DNA of 64,000 bases from Stenotrophomonas maltophilia (GCF_039555535.1 NZ_CP154630.1:2927001-2991000); one strand, 5' to 3'; shown: positions 26,344-36,227, numbered from the stretch's first letter. The notes: generated by a model from the letters alone, not told the origin. A program made the numbers and translations.

Positions 26344-27222
26344 CTAGTCGCCGTTGCCGGGCAGGCACAGGCGCCGCTGGCTGCTGAACCGCCGCGGCTC
26401 CCCGGTGAGTGGATCATCGAAGGCCAGCCCCTGTGCCAGCAACTGGAGCGGTGGCTCGGCACTGCTCTCAGGCCGCGACTGCAGCTGCGGGTAAAGGTCA
26501 TCACCCTCGATCGGCGCGCCCAGCGCGGCCATGTGCACACGCAACTGGTGCTTGCGGCCGGTTTCCGGCTTCAGCCGGTAGCGCCAGATCGGTCCCTCCG
26601 CCTCGATCGGCTCGATCAGGCTGCGCGCATTGGGCTCACCTGGCACTTCGGCCATGCGGAAGAACGGCTCGTCCGGCGCCAGCCGGCTGTGCCGTCGCAG
26701 CGGGAACGCCAGCCGGGGCAGCGCCGGTGCCAGCGCCTCATAGGTCTTTTCAATGCGGCGCTCGCGGAACAACCGCTGGTAGGCATCGCGCGTGGCCGCC
26801 TGCGTCGAGAACAGCACCAGGCCAGCGGTCAGCCTGTCCAGCCGATGCAGCGGCGCCAGCCCGGTATTGCCCGTGCGTGCGATCAGGCGTGCCAGCAGGG
26901 TTTCGCGTACGTAGCTGCCGGCCGGCGTCACTGGCAGGAAGTGCGGCTTGTCGGCCACCAGCAGGTGCTCATCCAGATGCAGGATGGTCTCGGCGAAGGG
27001 AATCACCGGTTCGTCGGCCACCTCGCGGAAGTACTGGATCTCCAGTCCCACCTGCCAGGGCATGTCCGGCGACAGCGCCCTGCCCTGCATGTCCTGCACG
27101 CGGCCACGGGCGAAGCGATCCTGCCACTGCGCACGGTCGATGCGCGGGAAACGTGCGCACAGGCCATCAAGCAGGCTGGGCCAGAGGCCGGGCGGCAGCT
27201 GCAGGCGGCTGGGCAGGGTCAT
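26344..27222 (-). CDS. RluA-family pseudouridine synthase
   Basis: Converts uridine to pseudouridine in rRNA or tRNA. The 292-residue protein carries the RluA catalytic motif GLAPLHRLDRLTAGLVLFS (nucleophilic Asp in HRLDR), then EKTYEALAP and the C-terminal KPETGRKHQLRVHMAALGAP, all standard for the family. It lacks an obvious S4 domain, so the N-terminus (FPRIDRAQWQDRFARG) is a short variant. Start 27222 (MTLPSRLQ) is preferred; the in-frame ATG at 27297 would add 25 unlike residues. The target uridine cannot be assigned. Divergent from yaeQ. Confidence 0.9.
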   Translation of the reverse strand: MTLPSRLQLPPGLWPSLLDGLCARFPRIDRAQWQDRFARGRVQDMQGRALSPDMPWQVGLEIQYFREVADEPVIPFAETILHLDEHLLVADKPHFLPVTPAGSYVRETLLARLIARTGNTGLAPLHRLDRLTAGLVLFSTQAATRDAYQRLFRERRIEKTYEALAPALPRLAFPLRRHSRLAPDEPFFRMAEVPGEPNARSLIEPIEAEGPIWRYRLKPETGRKHQLRVHMAALGAPIEGDDLYPQLQSRPESSAEPPLQLLAQGLAFDDPLTGEPRRFSSQRRLCLPGNGD

Positions 27223-27345
27223 CGTATCCACTTCTGCGGCGGGAAAGCGTGCAAGGGTGCCACGTTGACGTCCCGCAGACAGTCTGGCAACGGACACCCC
27301 GGAAGCAAACCTCTATCATTGTCGTCTTTAGTCCACGGATCCCCC

Positions 27346-27894
27346 ATGGCTCTTACCGCCACCATCCGCAAGGCCGAACTGCAGATCAGCGACATGGATC
27401 GCGGCTACTACGCGACCCACAACCTGACCCTGGCCCAGCACCCGTCCGAGACCGACGAACGCCTGATGGTGCGCCTGCTCGCCTTCGCCCTCAATGCCGG
27501 TGACCGCCTGGAGTTCGGCCGTGGCCTGAGCACCGACGATGAGCCGGACCTGTGGGAACACGACTACACCGGCGACATCCTGCAGTGGATCGACCTGGGC
27601 CATCCGGACGAATCGCGCATCCGCAAGGCCAGCAACCGCAGCCGCCAGGTGCAGGTGATCAATTACGGCGGCAACGCCTCGGACATCTGGTGGGGCAAGC
27701 AGGGCAAGGGCCTGGCGCGCTTCGACAACCTGTCGGTGGTCGACCTCGATGGTGCCTTCGTAGAACTGTGGGGCCAGCAGATCCAGCGCGCGATGCGCTG
27801 GAGCGTGCTGATCCAGGACGGTGAAGTGCAGCTGCTCAACGATCAGATGCAGCTCGACGTGATCCCGAACTGGCGCAAGCGCGCCAAGGCATGA
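27346..27894 (+). CDS. yaeQ: YaeQ family protein
   Basis: A 182-residue cytoplasmic protein matching YaeQ (DUF1512-like, PD-(D/E)XK-like fold) along its length. It starts MALTATIRKAELQISDMDRG, continues LAQHPSETDERLMVRLLAFA and ends DQMQLDVIPNWRKRAKA. The acidic/Lys pattern around DEPDLWEHDYTGDILQWIDL fits the nuclease-like core, but no activity is proven. The stop overlaps the start of the next gene by 4 bp (ATGA), so the two are co-translated. Confidence 0.9.
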   Translation: MALTATIRKAELQISDMDRGYYATHNLTLAQHPSETDERLMVRLLAFALNAGDRLEFGRGLSTDDEPDLWEHDYTGDILQWIDLGHPDESRIRKASNRSRQVQVINYGGNASDIWWGKQGKGLARFDNLSVVDLDGAFVELWGQQIQRAMRWSVLIQDGEVQLLNDQMQLDVIPNWRKRAKA

Positions 27895-29075
27895 GCACGA
27901 TCCGCTGCGACGTGGTGGTCATCGGCGCCGGCGCGGCCGGACTGATGACCGCGATCACGGCTGGCCAACGCGGCCGCCAGGTGCAGGTGATCGACCATGC
28001 CAACAAGGTCGGCAAGAAGATCCTGATGTCCGGCGGTGGCCGCTGCAACTTCACCAACACCGGCACCACCCCAGCCAATTTCCTGTCAGCCAACCCGCAC
28101 TTCTGCAAGTCGGCGCTGGCGCGCTACACGCCCTGGCACTTCATCGAGCTGGTCAGCAAGCACGGCATCGCCTATCACGAAAAGGAGCTGGGCCAGCTGT
28201 TCTGCGACATCTCCTCCAAGCAGATCGTGAAGATGCTGGTGGACGAATGCCAGGCGGCCGGCGCGCAGATCCGCACCGAGTGCAGCGTGCAGCGCATCGA
28301 GCACGGCAGCGACGGTTTCCGCGTGCACACCACGCACGGCCTGTTCCACTGCGCTTCGCTGGTGGTGGCCACCGGCGGCCTGTCGATTCCGAGCATGGGC
28401 GCCACCGGCTTCGGCTACGAGATTGCCCGCCAGTTCGGCCACCAGGTGCTGCCGACCCGCGCAGGCCTGGTACCGCTGACGCTCAGCGGCAAGCACCAGG
28501 AGCGGCTGGCCGATCTGAGTGGTGTCGCCCTGCCGATCGAGGCGCGCTGCAACGGCAAGCGCTTCCAGAACTTCATGCTGCTGACCCATCGCGGCGTCAG
28601 CGGCCCGGCGATCCTGCAGATCTCCTCGTTCTGGCAACCCGGCGATGCACTGGAGCTGGACCTGCTGCCCGGCCAGGATGCCGGCGAGTGGCTGCGCCAG
28701 ATGAAACGCGAGCGCCCGGCCGCCGAGCTGCGCACCGTGCTGGGCGAGGTACTGCCGAAGCGGCTGGCGCAGCGCCTGTGCGAGCACTGGCTGCCCGACC
28801 GGCCCGTGCGCCAGCTGGACGAGCCGGTGCTGCGCCAGGCCGCGCAGCTGCTGGGCGCGTTCCCGCTGGTGGCCAGTGGCACCGAGGGCTACCGCACCGC
28901 CGAGGTCACCCTGGGCGGCGTGGATACGGCCGAGGTGTCGTCCTCTACGATGGAATCCAAGCGGGTGCCCGGCCTGCATTTCGTTGGCGAGGTGCTGGAC
29001 GTGACCGGCTGGCTGGGCGGCTACAACTTCCAGTGGGCCTGGGCCAGCGGCCACGCCGCCGGTGGCGTGGTGTGA
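27891..29075 (+). CDS. HI0933/YhiN-family flavoprotein
   Basis: A 394-residue FAD-dependent oxidoreductase. The dinucleotide-binding motif VVVIGAGAAGLMTAITAGQR is at the N-terminus, followed by the family marker GKKILMSGGGRCNFTNT. Near the end, FVGEVLDVTGWLGGYNFQWA carries the second FAD contact. The enzyme's substrate is unknown across the family, although some relatives act on tRNA or 23S rRNA. Overlaps yaeQ by 4 bp. Confidence 0.9.
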   Translation: MSTIRCDVVVIGAGAAGLMTAITAGQRGRQVQVIDHANKVGKKILMSGGGRCNFTNTGTTPANFLSANPHFCKSALARYTPWHFIELVSKHGIAYHEKELGQLFCDISSKQIVKMLVDECQAAGAQIRTECSVQRIEHGSDGFRVHTTHGLFHCASLVVATGGLSIPSMGATGFGYEIARQFGHQVLPTRAGLVPLTLSGKHQERLADLSGVALPIEARCNGKRFQNFMLLTHRGVSGPAILQISSFWQPGDALELDLLPGQDAGEWLRQMKRERPAAELRTVLGEVLPKRLAQRLCEHWLPDRPVRQLDEPVLRQAAQLLGAFPLVASGTEGYRTAEVTLGGVDTAEVSSSTMESKRVPGLHFVGEVLDVTGWLGGYNFQWAWASGHAAGGVV

Positions 29076-29166
29076 AGCAGATCGCCGTTCGATGCGTGCA
29101 AGGGGTGCACCCATGGACGGTTCGCCGCGCATCGTGTATCTAGATTCGCAGATTGGGGAGCAGTGC

Positions 29167-31236
29167 ATGCAGAACGCGAACGACATCACCATCCGCCTGC
29201 TGATCGTTGATGACAGCGGCGAAAACGCCGAAGCCATTGTCAGCACCCTGCGCAACAGCGGCATCGCGGTGCGCCCCTGGCGGCCGCAGGATGCGGCCGA
29301 GCTGTCCCAGGTGCTGTCCGGCCAGGCCATCGACCTGGTGCTGGCATCGCCCTCGCAGGGCATCCCGCTGCCACTGGTGGCCCAGCACATCGCCGCCAGT
29401 GGCAAGGACATCCCGCTGGTGCTGCTGGCCGAGCGCATCGACGAGGACGAGCTGGTGCAGGCCAGCAGCCACGGCATCCGTGCCCTCGCCCTGCGCCAGC
29501 GCCCAGAGCACCTGCTCGCCGTGGTCCGCGACCAGTGGGTGGACCTGCAGGCGCGGCGTGGCCTGCGCCGCATCGAGGCGCAGATGCGCGAGACCGAGCG
29601 CCGCTGCGATGCGCTGATCGCCTCCTCACGCGACCCCATCGCCTACGTGCATGAAGGCATGCACATCCGTGCCAACGACGCCTACCTGGAAATGTTCGGT
29701 TACGAGCATTTCGACGATATCGAAGGCATCTCGCTGCTGGACATGGTCGCCGCCCAGCATGTGGAGGGCTTCAAGCAGCTGCTGAAGGGCCTGAGCCGTG
29801 GTGAAGCGCCACCGCCGCAGTACCAGCTCGATGCCCGTCACGAAGATGGCAGCGCGTTCCCGGCAACGATGGAATTCACTGCCGCCACCTACGAGGGCGA
29901 ATCCTGCCTGCAGGTGGTGCTCCGCCGCCGCATGGAGTTCGACCCGGAACTGGCGCGCGAGGTCGAGGACCTGCGCCAGCGCGACCAGGTCACCGGCCTG
30001 CTCAACCGCCCGACCTTCATGCTGCAGCTGGAAAGCGCGGTGGCCCAGGCCGGGCGCAGCGAGGGCCAGTTCGGCCTGCTGCTGATCGAGCCGGACCACT
30101 ACGCGCGCCTGCTGCCGGACATCGGCCTGGCGTCGGCCGACACCCTGATCGGCGCCCTGGCCGGCCTGCTGGCCGAGGTGGTCGGCGAGGACGCGCAGCT
30201 GGCCCGCTTCGGCGAACACAATTTCGCCGTGCTGCAGGCCGGGCCCTACGCGCAGACCGTGGCGCTGGCCGAGCGCATCCGCGAAGCCTACGCCGCACAC
30301 GTCTTCAGCATCGGCGCGCGTTCGGCCACGGTGACGGTCAGCATCGGCGGCGTACAGGTGGGCGAGAAGATCGCCAGCATCGGCCAGGTGCTCGCACGCG
30401 CCAGCGAGTGCACGCATGCCGCCGCCGAACTGGGCAATACCTGCCGCATCTTCGACCCGGCTGCGGCCGACCGCGTCGAGGAAGAGCGCGTGCTGCGCTG
30501 GGTCACCCGTATCCGTGAAGCACTGGCCGGCGACGGCTTCCAGCTGCACTACCAGCCGGTGCTGAACCTGCAGGGCGAGCCGCTGGAGCTGTACGAAGCC
30601 TACCTGCGCCTGGAGCACAACGGCGAGCTGTTGAGCCCCACCGCGTTCCTGGGCATCGCCGAGGAGCACGGCCTGCTGGCCGACATCAACCGCTGGGTGG
30701 TTTCGCAGGCCATCGCCGTACTGGGCCAGCGTGCGCGCCAGGGCCATGCCACCCAGGTACTGGTGAAGGTGACGCCGGAATCGTTCGACGACCCGCAGAT
30801 GATCGCCACCCTGCGCCGCGAACTGCACGCGCAGGGCGTACCCGGTGAGCGACTGTGGCTGCATGCACCGGAAGCGAAGGTGTTCACCCACCTGCGCAGT
30901 GCGCAGCAGTTCCTTGCCGAAGTGGCGCCGCTGGGCTGCCGCATCGGCCTGGAGCAGTTTGGTTCGGGATTGGACTCGTTCCAGCTGCTGGCCCACTTCC
31001 AGCCGCAGTTCCTCAAGCTGGACCGCGGTTTCACCAGCGATCTGGCGGCCACCCGCGAGAACATCGACCGCATCAGCCAGATCACCGCACGCGCGCAGGA
31101 AGCCGGTATCCATACCATCGCCGAGTTCGTCAGCGATGCCAATTCGATGACCCTGTTGTTCAGTGCCGGGGTGGACTACGTGCAGGGCGACTTCGTCGGC
31201 CCGGCGCTGCCGGAGATGGGGTTCGAGTTCGGGTGA
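29167..31236 (+). CDS. FimX-like type IV pilus regulator (degenerate REC-PAS-GGDEF-EAL)
   Basis: A 689-residue c-di-GMP effector resembling FimX, which localises to the pole and promotes type IV pilus assembly. Domain order: receiver-like (IRLLIVDDSGENAEAIV, about 1-125; the usual phosphoacceptor position reads DLVLASP), PAS (about 135-255), GGDEF-like (about 270-420, active site RFGEHNFAVL instead of GGDEF) and EAL-like (about 435-680, YEAYLRLEH instead of EAL). Both catalytic motifs are broken, so it should bind rather than make or break c-di-GMP. ATG 29167 has a GGGGAG Shine-Dalgarno. Confidence 0.9.
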   Translation: MQNANDITIRLLIVDDSGENAEAIVSTLRNSGIAVRPWRPQDAAELSQVLSGQAIDLVLASPSQGIPLPLVAQHIAASGKDIPLVLLAERIDEDELVQASSHGIRALALRQRPEHLLAVVRDQWVDLQARRGLRRIEAQMRETERRCDALIASSRDPIAYVHEGMHIRANDAYLEMFGYEHFDDIEGISLLDMVAAQHVEGFKQLLKGLSRGEAPPPQYQLDARHEDGSAFPATMEFTAATYEGESCLQVVLRRRMEFDPELAREVEDLRQRDQVTGLLNRPTFMLQLESAVAQAGRSEGQFGLLLIEPDHYARLLPDIGLASADTLIGALAGLLAEVVGEDAQLARFGEHNFAVLQAGPYAQTVALAERIREAYAAHVFSIGARSATVTVSIGGVQVGEKIASIGQVLARASECTHAAAELGNTCRIFDPAAADRVEEERVLRWVTRIREALAGDGFQLHYQPVLNLQGEPLELYEAYLRLEHNGELLSPTAFLGIAEEHGLLADINRWVVSQAIAVLGQRARQGHATQVLVKVTPESFDDPQMIATLRRELHAQGVPGERLWLHAPEAKVFTHLRSAQQFLAEVAPLGCRIGLEQFGSGLDSFQLLAHFQPQFLKLDRGFTSDLAATRENIDRISQITARAQEAGIHTIAEFVSDANSMTLLFSAGVDYVQGDFVGPALPEMGFEFG

Positions 31237-31245
31237 CGCGTCTCT

Positions 31246-31311
31246 GTAGAGCCGAGCCATGCTCGGCTGCAGGACTCAAGCGAAGAGCAGCCGAGCATGG
31301 CTCGGCTCTAC
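31246..31311. repeat. SMAG inverted pair
   Basis: GTAGAGCCGAGCCATGCTCG at 31246 and an inverted copy ending CTCTAC at 31311, just after the FimX-like gene. Confidence 0.85.
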
Positions 31312-31320
31312 ACAAACGAG

Positions 31321-31345
31321 AAGGCCGGCTTTCGCCGGCCTTTTC
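31321..31345. terminator. bidirectional terminator between fimX-like gene and fabV
   Basis: AAGGCCGGC-TTTC-GCCGGCCTTTTC: an eight-pair GC stem with A on one side and T on the other, serving convergent genes from both directions. Confidence 0.8.
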
Positions 31346-31350
31346 ATTGA

Positions 31351-32610
31351 TCAGGTCATGTCGACCAGGTTGTCGATCTTCACGTCCGGGTTGACGTCGG
31401 CCTCGTAGTCGACACCCTCCACGCCAAAGCCGAACAGGCGCAGGAAGTCGGCCTTGTAGCCGGCCAGGTCGCTGATCTCGTACAGGTTCTCGTTGGTCAC
31501 CTGCGGCCACAGCGCGACCACCTTGCCCTGCACGTCCGCCGCCATTTCCTTGTAGTCGGCACGCAGGCGGCCTTCCTTATCGACCAGCGCGACGGTGTGG
31601 CCCTCGCCATCGACCAGGTCGTGGCGCAGGCGATCGATCGCCACGCCGTCGGCCTTGCCGCCGTAGAGGATGTCGTACAGCACGTCGAGCTGCTCGATGC
31701 AGCCTTCGTGGGTGCCCTTTTCCTTCATCACCTTGAACAGCAGCGACAGGTACAGCGGCATGGTCGGAATGGCCGAGCTGGCCTGGGTGACCACGGCCTT
31801 CAGCACCGACACGCGCGCGTCGCCGCCGATTTTCGCCAGCTTTTCGCGCAGGCCAAGCACCTTGGTGTCCAGGTCCTTCTTGGCGGCACCGATGGAACCG
31901 TTCCAGTAGATCGCCTGGGTGATTTCTTCGCCCACGTAAGTGAAGGCCGTGGTGGTGCAGCCGTTGGCCAGCACGCCGGCGTCGGCCAGCGCATCGATCC
32001 ACATCTGCCAGTCCTCACCGCCCATCACCGCAACGGTGCCGGCGATTTCTTCCGGCGTGGCCGGCTGCAGGTGGGTCTCGGTCAGTACTTCCTTGTCGGT
32101 ATCCAGGCCACGCAGGGTGATCGGCTCACCGATCGGCTTCAGCGTGGAGCTGATGATCTCGCCGGTCTTCGGATGCTTGCGGCGCGGCGCCGCCAGGCTG
32201 TAGACAACCTGGTCGACCTGGCCGAGATCGGCCTTGATCATTTCGATGGTCTTCGCCTTCACTTCATCGGAGAAGGCATCGCCGTTGATGCTCTTGGCGT
32301 ACAGGCCGGCTTCGTCAGCGTACTTGTGGAACGCGGCCGAGTTGTACCAGCCCGCGGTGCCCGGCTTGGATTCGGTACCCGGGCGCTCGAAGAAGATGCC
32401 CAGGGTCGCGGCGCCGCTGCCGAAGGCAGCGGTGATGCGCGCAGCCAGACCGTAGCCGGTGGAGGCGCCGATCACCAGCACGCGCTTGGGGCCGTTCTGG
32501 ATCGGCGGACGCGCGCGGATGTAGTCGATCTGCTGCTTGACCGCGGCCTCGCAGCCGGTCGGGTGGGTGGTGACGCAGATGAAGCCGCGGACGCGCGGTT
32601 TGATGACCAT
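31351..32610 (-). CDS. fabV: enoyl-ACP reductase FabV (NADH-dependent)
   Basis: Last reductive step of fatty-acid elongation. The 419-residue protein is much longer than FabI and has the FabV features: NAD-binding [20 protein letters not shown], the catalytic Tyr-x8-Lys in [15 protein letters not shown], and the C-terminal [20 protein letters not shown]. FabV enzymes are insensitive to triclosan in several species, so this gene may explain intrinsic tolerance (known for the family, inferred here). ATG 32610 ([10 protein letters not shown]) is the family start; the open frame upstream runs into repeat DNA. Confidence 0.95.
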   Translation of the reverse strand: MVIKPRVRGFICVTTHPTGCEAAVKQQIDYIRARPPIQNGPKRVLVIGASTGYGLAARITAAFGSGAATLGIFFERPGTESKPGTAGWYNSAAFHKYADEAGLYAKSINGDAFSDEVKAKTIEMIKADLGQVDQVVYSLAAPRRKHPKTGEIISSTLKPIGEPITLRGLDTDKEVLTETHLQPATPEEIAGTVAVMGGEDWQMWIDALADAGVLANGCTTTAFTYVGEEITQAIYWNGSIGAAKKDLDTKVLGLREKLAKIGGDARVSVLKAVVTQASSAIPTMPLYLSLLFKVMKEKGTHEGCIEQLDVLYDILYGGKADGVAIDRLRHDLVDGEGHTVALVDKEGRLRADYKEMAADVQGKVVALWPQVTNENLYEISDLAGYKADFLRLFGFGVEGVDYEADVNPDVKIDNLVDMT

Positions 32611-32749
32611 GGATACCTCGGGTTGGCAGATGCGGCGCACGGGGCGCTCAGCAGGAATGCGGGCGCGCGCCTGCGCGCGCGAACCGCAGGATCGTAGTGC
32701 GCGGGGGCCGAATGCACAACCGACGCTGGCGTAGGGTGGTGTTTCTTTT

Positions 32750-33258
32750 GCAGGGTTGCACCCTGCACCCGCAGCGGCCGGAGCAACGGCCACAGCCGGA
32801 GCAACGTCAAAAGCTGGGCTCCTGTGAGATGGCGCGGTGGGTCCGGTTGAGCGGGACGCTGCAAGTACATCCATGTAAGCTCGGTCGCCGCATCCATGCG
32901 GCTCACGCCCCCTCAACCGGACCCACCCCGCTTTCGACAGTTCTCCGCGATCTGCCAGGAAGGCGTGCGGCCCTGGTAGGTGTCGACCTTGGTCGACACG
33001 GTTGAATTCACTCGATATCTGACAGATGTGTCGACCAAGGTCGACACCTACCAACAGCTACCGGAATCTGTCGGAGGTGGGGCCATGTGGGTTGGCAGGA
33101 CCGTTGGCGCCATGGATGGCGCCATCGAGCCCCCAAGGATGGGTTTACGGCGTGTCCTGCCAACCCACATGGCCCCGCCCAACCAGCAGAAAGCCAGCTC
33201 CGGCTTTTGACGTTGCCGTTGCCGTTGCATTGAGCGGGTGCAGGGCTGCAAGCCCTGC
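32750..33258. repeat. complete composite nested inverted-repeat element (509 bp)
   Basis: Terminal hairpins GCAGGGTTGCACCCTGC (32750-32766) and GCAGGGCTGCAAGCCCTGC (33240-33258). Inside are two large stem-loops in opposite orientation: arms 32832-32855/32908-32931 (24 bp, two mismatches, 52-nt loop) and arms 33076-33100/33155-33179 (25 bp, one G-T, 54-nt loop). Between them lie two inverted ACCTTGGT palindromes (32975-32999, 33028-33052). Left and right flanks are mirror images rich in CAACG/CGTTG steps. No gene is seen in 32611-33312. Confidence 0.85.
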
Positions 33259-33262
33259 CAAC

Positions 33263-33287
33263 AAAAAACCCCGCTTGCGCGGGGTTC
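33263..33287 (-). terminator. intrinsic terminator of the yajC-secDF operon
   Basis: On the minus strand AACCCCGC-GCAA-GCGGGG is followed by six T (A run at 33263-33268 on the plus strand), just after secF. Confidence 0.9.
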
Positions 33288-33312
33288 TCTGTGTGCTGCG
33301 GGCAGCAGGTGA

Positions 33313-34293
33313 TTACGGGCGACGCTCCAGGGCTTCGATGTCCTTTGCCTTGGGCAACAGGTCCTGCTTGCTGACGCGCAGGAAGCCGATCGTCAGCATC
33401 GGCACCGCCACCAGGATCGAGGACAGCACCACGATCACTGCACCGATCATGTGCGTCTCGGCCAGGCCTTCCATCGAACTGCCACCGTACAGGTACAGGG
33501 CAAGCGCCGACAGGAAGAACATCACCGCGGTGATCACCGTACGCGACAGCGTCTGGTTGATCGAACGGTTCAACACTTCCATCGAGTCCACGCGCAGGCT
33601 GCGGAAGTTCTCGCGGACGCGGTCGAAGACCACGATGATGTCGTTGATAGCAAAGCCCATCACCGACAGCAGGCCGGCCAGCACGGTCAGGTCGAACTCA
33701 CGGCCCAGCAGGGACACGTAAGCCACCGTCACGATCAGGTCGAACATCGCCACGATGCTGGCGGTGACCGCGAACTTCCATTCGAAGCGCACCGCGATGT
33801 AGATCAGGAAGCCGGCCAGCATGAAGATGGTGGCGTACAGGCCATTCATCGCCAGGTCCTTGCCGATCTGCGGACCCACGAACTCGTTGCGCAGCACGGT
33901 GGCCTGGTTGTCGGCCGACGACAGCGCCTTCACCACAGCGGCAGCAGTGGCCTTGTCCTCGGCGGCGGCGTCACCGGTACCCGGCGCATGCTCACCGTGC
34001 GGGGCCAGGCGGATCAGCAGGTCGGTGTTGCCACCGACGCTCTGCACCTGGGCGCCTTCGAAGCCATTCTGCTCGAGCTTGGTGCGGACCTGCTCGACGT
34101 CCACCGGCTTGTCGAAGCGGGCTTCGATCAGGGTGCCGCCGGTGAAGTCCAGCGCGTAGTTGAAGCCCTTGATGCCGATGATGGCGATCGAGGCCAGGAA
34201 CACCACGATGGTGACTGCCATGGCGACATGGCGCCAACGCATGAAGTCGATCTTGGTGTCGTTCGGGAGGATGTGCAGCGGAAACAGTTTCAT
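33313..34293 (-). CDS. secF: protein translocase subunit SecF
   Basis: Inner-membrane partner of SecD that uses the proton motive force to finish protein export through SecYEG. The 326-residue protein has a first helix (MAVTIVVFLASIAIIGIKGF), a periplasmic domain beginning FTGGTLIEARFDKPVDVEQV, then five more helices including the conserved VMGFAINDIIVVFDRVRENF. It follows secD after 16 bp and ends shortly before a strong terminator. Length is normal. Confidence 0.95.
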   Translation of the reverse strand: MKLFPLHILPNDTKIDFMRWRHVAMAVTIVVFLASIAIIGIKGFNYALDFTGGTLIEARFDKPVDVEQVRTKLEQNGFEGAQVQSVGGNTDLLIRLAPHGEHAPGTGDAAAEDKATAAAVVKALSSADNQATVLRNEFVGPQIGKDLAMNGLYATIFMLAGFLIYIAVRFEWKFAVTASIVAMFDLIVTVAYVSLLGREFDLTVLAGLLSVMGFAINDIIVVFDRVRENFRSLRVDSMEVLNRSINQTLSRTVITAVMFFLSALALYLYGGSSMEGLAETHMIGAVIVVLSSILVAVPMLTIGFLRVSKQDLLPKAKDIEALERRP

Positions 34294-34309
34294 TGTGCGT
34301 GTCGTCCCG

Positions 34310-36166
34310 TCAGATGGCCACGTTCTGGAGCTTCTTGCGACGGCCGTAGATCAGCGTCGCCAGCGCACGCGACACGGTGATCGCGGTGAACATGGAGGCG
34401 AAAATACCGATGATCATGGTCAGCGCGAAGCCCTTCAGCGGACCGGTACCGAATGCGAACAGCGCCACACCGACGATCAGGCCGGTCAGGTTGGCGTCGA
34501 GGATGGTGCCCGAGGCACGCTCGTAGCCGGTCACGATCGCGGTCTTGCCCGGCACGCCGGCACGCAGCTCTTCACGGATACGCTCGTTGATCAGCACGTT
34601 GGCGTCCACCGACAGGCCGACCGACAACGCCAGGCCGGCGAAGCCCGGCAGGGTCATGGTGGCACCAAACAGCGACATCACCGCCACTACGATCAGCAGG
34701 TTGAACAGCATCGCCGCCGAGGTGATCACACCGAACATGCGGTAGTACACGCTGAAGAACACCAGGGTGAACAGGAACGCGAACACCACCGCGCGCATGC
34801 CGTTCTTGACGTTCTCGGCGCCCAGGCTCGGGCCGACCACGCGCTCTTCGACGAAGTCCATCGGTGCGGCCAGCGAGCCGGACTTCAGCAGCTTGGCCAG
34901 GTCGTCGGCTTCCTTCTTCTGCAGGCCGGTGGTCTGGAAGTTCTTGCCGAACACGCCGTTGATGTTGGCCACCGAGATCACTTCCTCGTTGACCTTGAAG
35001 CCACGCACTTCCTGGCCGTCAACCATGGTCACGGTCGGCACGCGCTCGGTGTACACCACCGCCATCGGCTTGTTCACATTGGCGCTGGTGAAATCGAACA
35101 TGCGCTGGCCGCCGACGTTGTTCAGCGTCACGCTGACCGCCGGTGCACCGCTGTTGGAGTCGGTCACCGCCTGCGCGCCGACCATCTGGTCGCCGGTGAC
35201 GATCACGCGCTTGTTCAGCAGGATCGGACCGCCGCCGTCACGGCGCTGGTAGACCTTCGCTTCCGGCGGGATGCGACCGGAGTTGATCGCGTCCTGCGCG
35301 TTGCCCTCGACCACCGCACGGTATTCCAGGGTGGCGGTGGCGCCGATCATGCGCTTGGCTTCGGCGGTGTCCTGCACGCCGGGCAGCTGCACGACCACGC
35401 GGTCGGCACCCTGGCGCTGGATGATCGGCTCGGCCACGCCGAGCTGGTTCACGCGGTTGCGCAGGGTGTTGATGTTCTGCTCGATGGCGCCATTGGCGAT
35501 CTGCGCGATCTCGGTCTCCGGCACGGTGACCGTGATGCGGTTGCCGCTGACGTCGTAGCCGAGCGTCGGCTGCGCCTTGACCAGGGCCGTACGGGCGCGC
35601 TGCGCGGCGTCATCACCGGCGGACGGGCTCAGGTTGGCCACGATGCTGTTGTCCGCGCGGCGCTCCACCGACTGGTACGCGATGCGCGCGTCACGCAGGG
35701 TGCTGCGCACGTCTTCGGTGTAGGCGTCCAGGCGCTTGTCCAGGGCGGCCTTCTGGTCGACCTGCAGCACGAAGTGCACACCGCCCTGCAGGTCAAGGCC
35801 CAGCACCATCGGACGACCGCCGAGGTTGGCCAGCCAGTCCGGCACGGTCGAGGCCAGGTTCAGGGCCACGGTGTACTTCTCGCCGACGGTGTCACGCAGG
35901 GCGTCGCTGGCGGCGGACTGCGCCTTCAGGTCCGGCAGGCGGACGATCAGGCTTTCCCCTTCCTTCTCGGCACCGAGGGTGTCCACTCCGGCCTTCTTCA
36001 GGTCGGCCAGCACACGGTCGCGCAGCGCGTCGTCGACCTGCCCGCCACGGTTGGCGGTGATCTGGACGGCCGGGTCCTTCTGGTAGATGTTGGGCAGCGC
36101 GTACAGCGAGCTGAGCGCCAGTACGATCAGGATGACGACGTACTTCCAGCGTGGAAATTCGAGCAT
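34310..36166 (-). CDS. secD: protein translocase subunit SecD
   Basis: The larger SecDF subunit, 618 residues. The first helix is VVILIVLALSSLYALPNIY. The large periplasmic domain contains GLDLQGGVHFVLQVD and the P1 head, and the C-terminal helix bundle carries LPGFAGLALSVGLSVDANVL with the DANVLINERIREELR motif characteristic of SecD. ATG 36166 (MLEFPRWKY) is chosen; an extra nine residues from an upstream ATG at 36190 are unlikely. Order tgt-yajC-secD-secF on one strand is the common operon. Confidence 0.95.
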   Translation of the reverse strand: MLEFPRWKYVVILIVLALSSLYALPNIYQKDPAVQITANRGGQVDDALRDRVLADLKKAGVDTLGAEKEGESLIVRLPDLKAQSAASDALRDTVGEKYTVALNLASTVPDWLANLGGRPMVLGLDLQGGVHFVLQVDQKAALDKRLDAYTEDVRSTLRDARIAYQSVERRADNSIVANLSPSAGDDAAQRARTALVKAQPTLGYDVSGNRITVTVPETEIAQIANGAIEQNINTLRNRVNQLGVAEPIIQRQGADRVVVQLPGVQDTAEAKRMIGATATLEYRAVVEGNAQDAINSGRIPPEAKVYQRRDGGGPILLNKRVIVTGDQMVGAQAVTDSNSGAPAVSVTLNNVGGQRMFDFTSANVNKPMAVVYTERVPTVTMVDGQEVRGFKVNEEVISVANINGVFGKNFQTTGLQKKEADDLAKLLKSGSLAAPMDFVEERVVGPSLGAENVKNGMRAVVFAFLFTLVFFSVYYRMFGVITSAAMLFNLLIVVAVMSLFGATMTLPGFAGLALSVGLSVDANVLINERIREELRAGVPGKTAIVTGYERASGTILDANLTGLIVGVALFAFGTGPLKGFALTMIIGIFASMFTAITVSRALATLIYGRRKKLQNVAI

Positions 36167-36227
36167 TGCTTGGGTCCCGCGCGGCGCCATCCCCGGCGCC
36201 GCGGTTGTGCATCGGAAAGGGAGTGAC

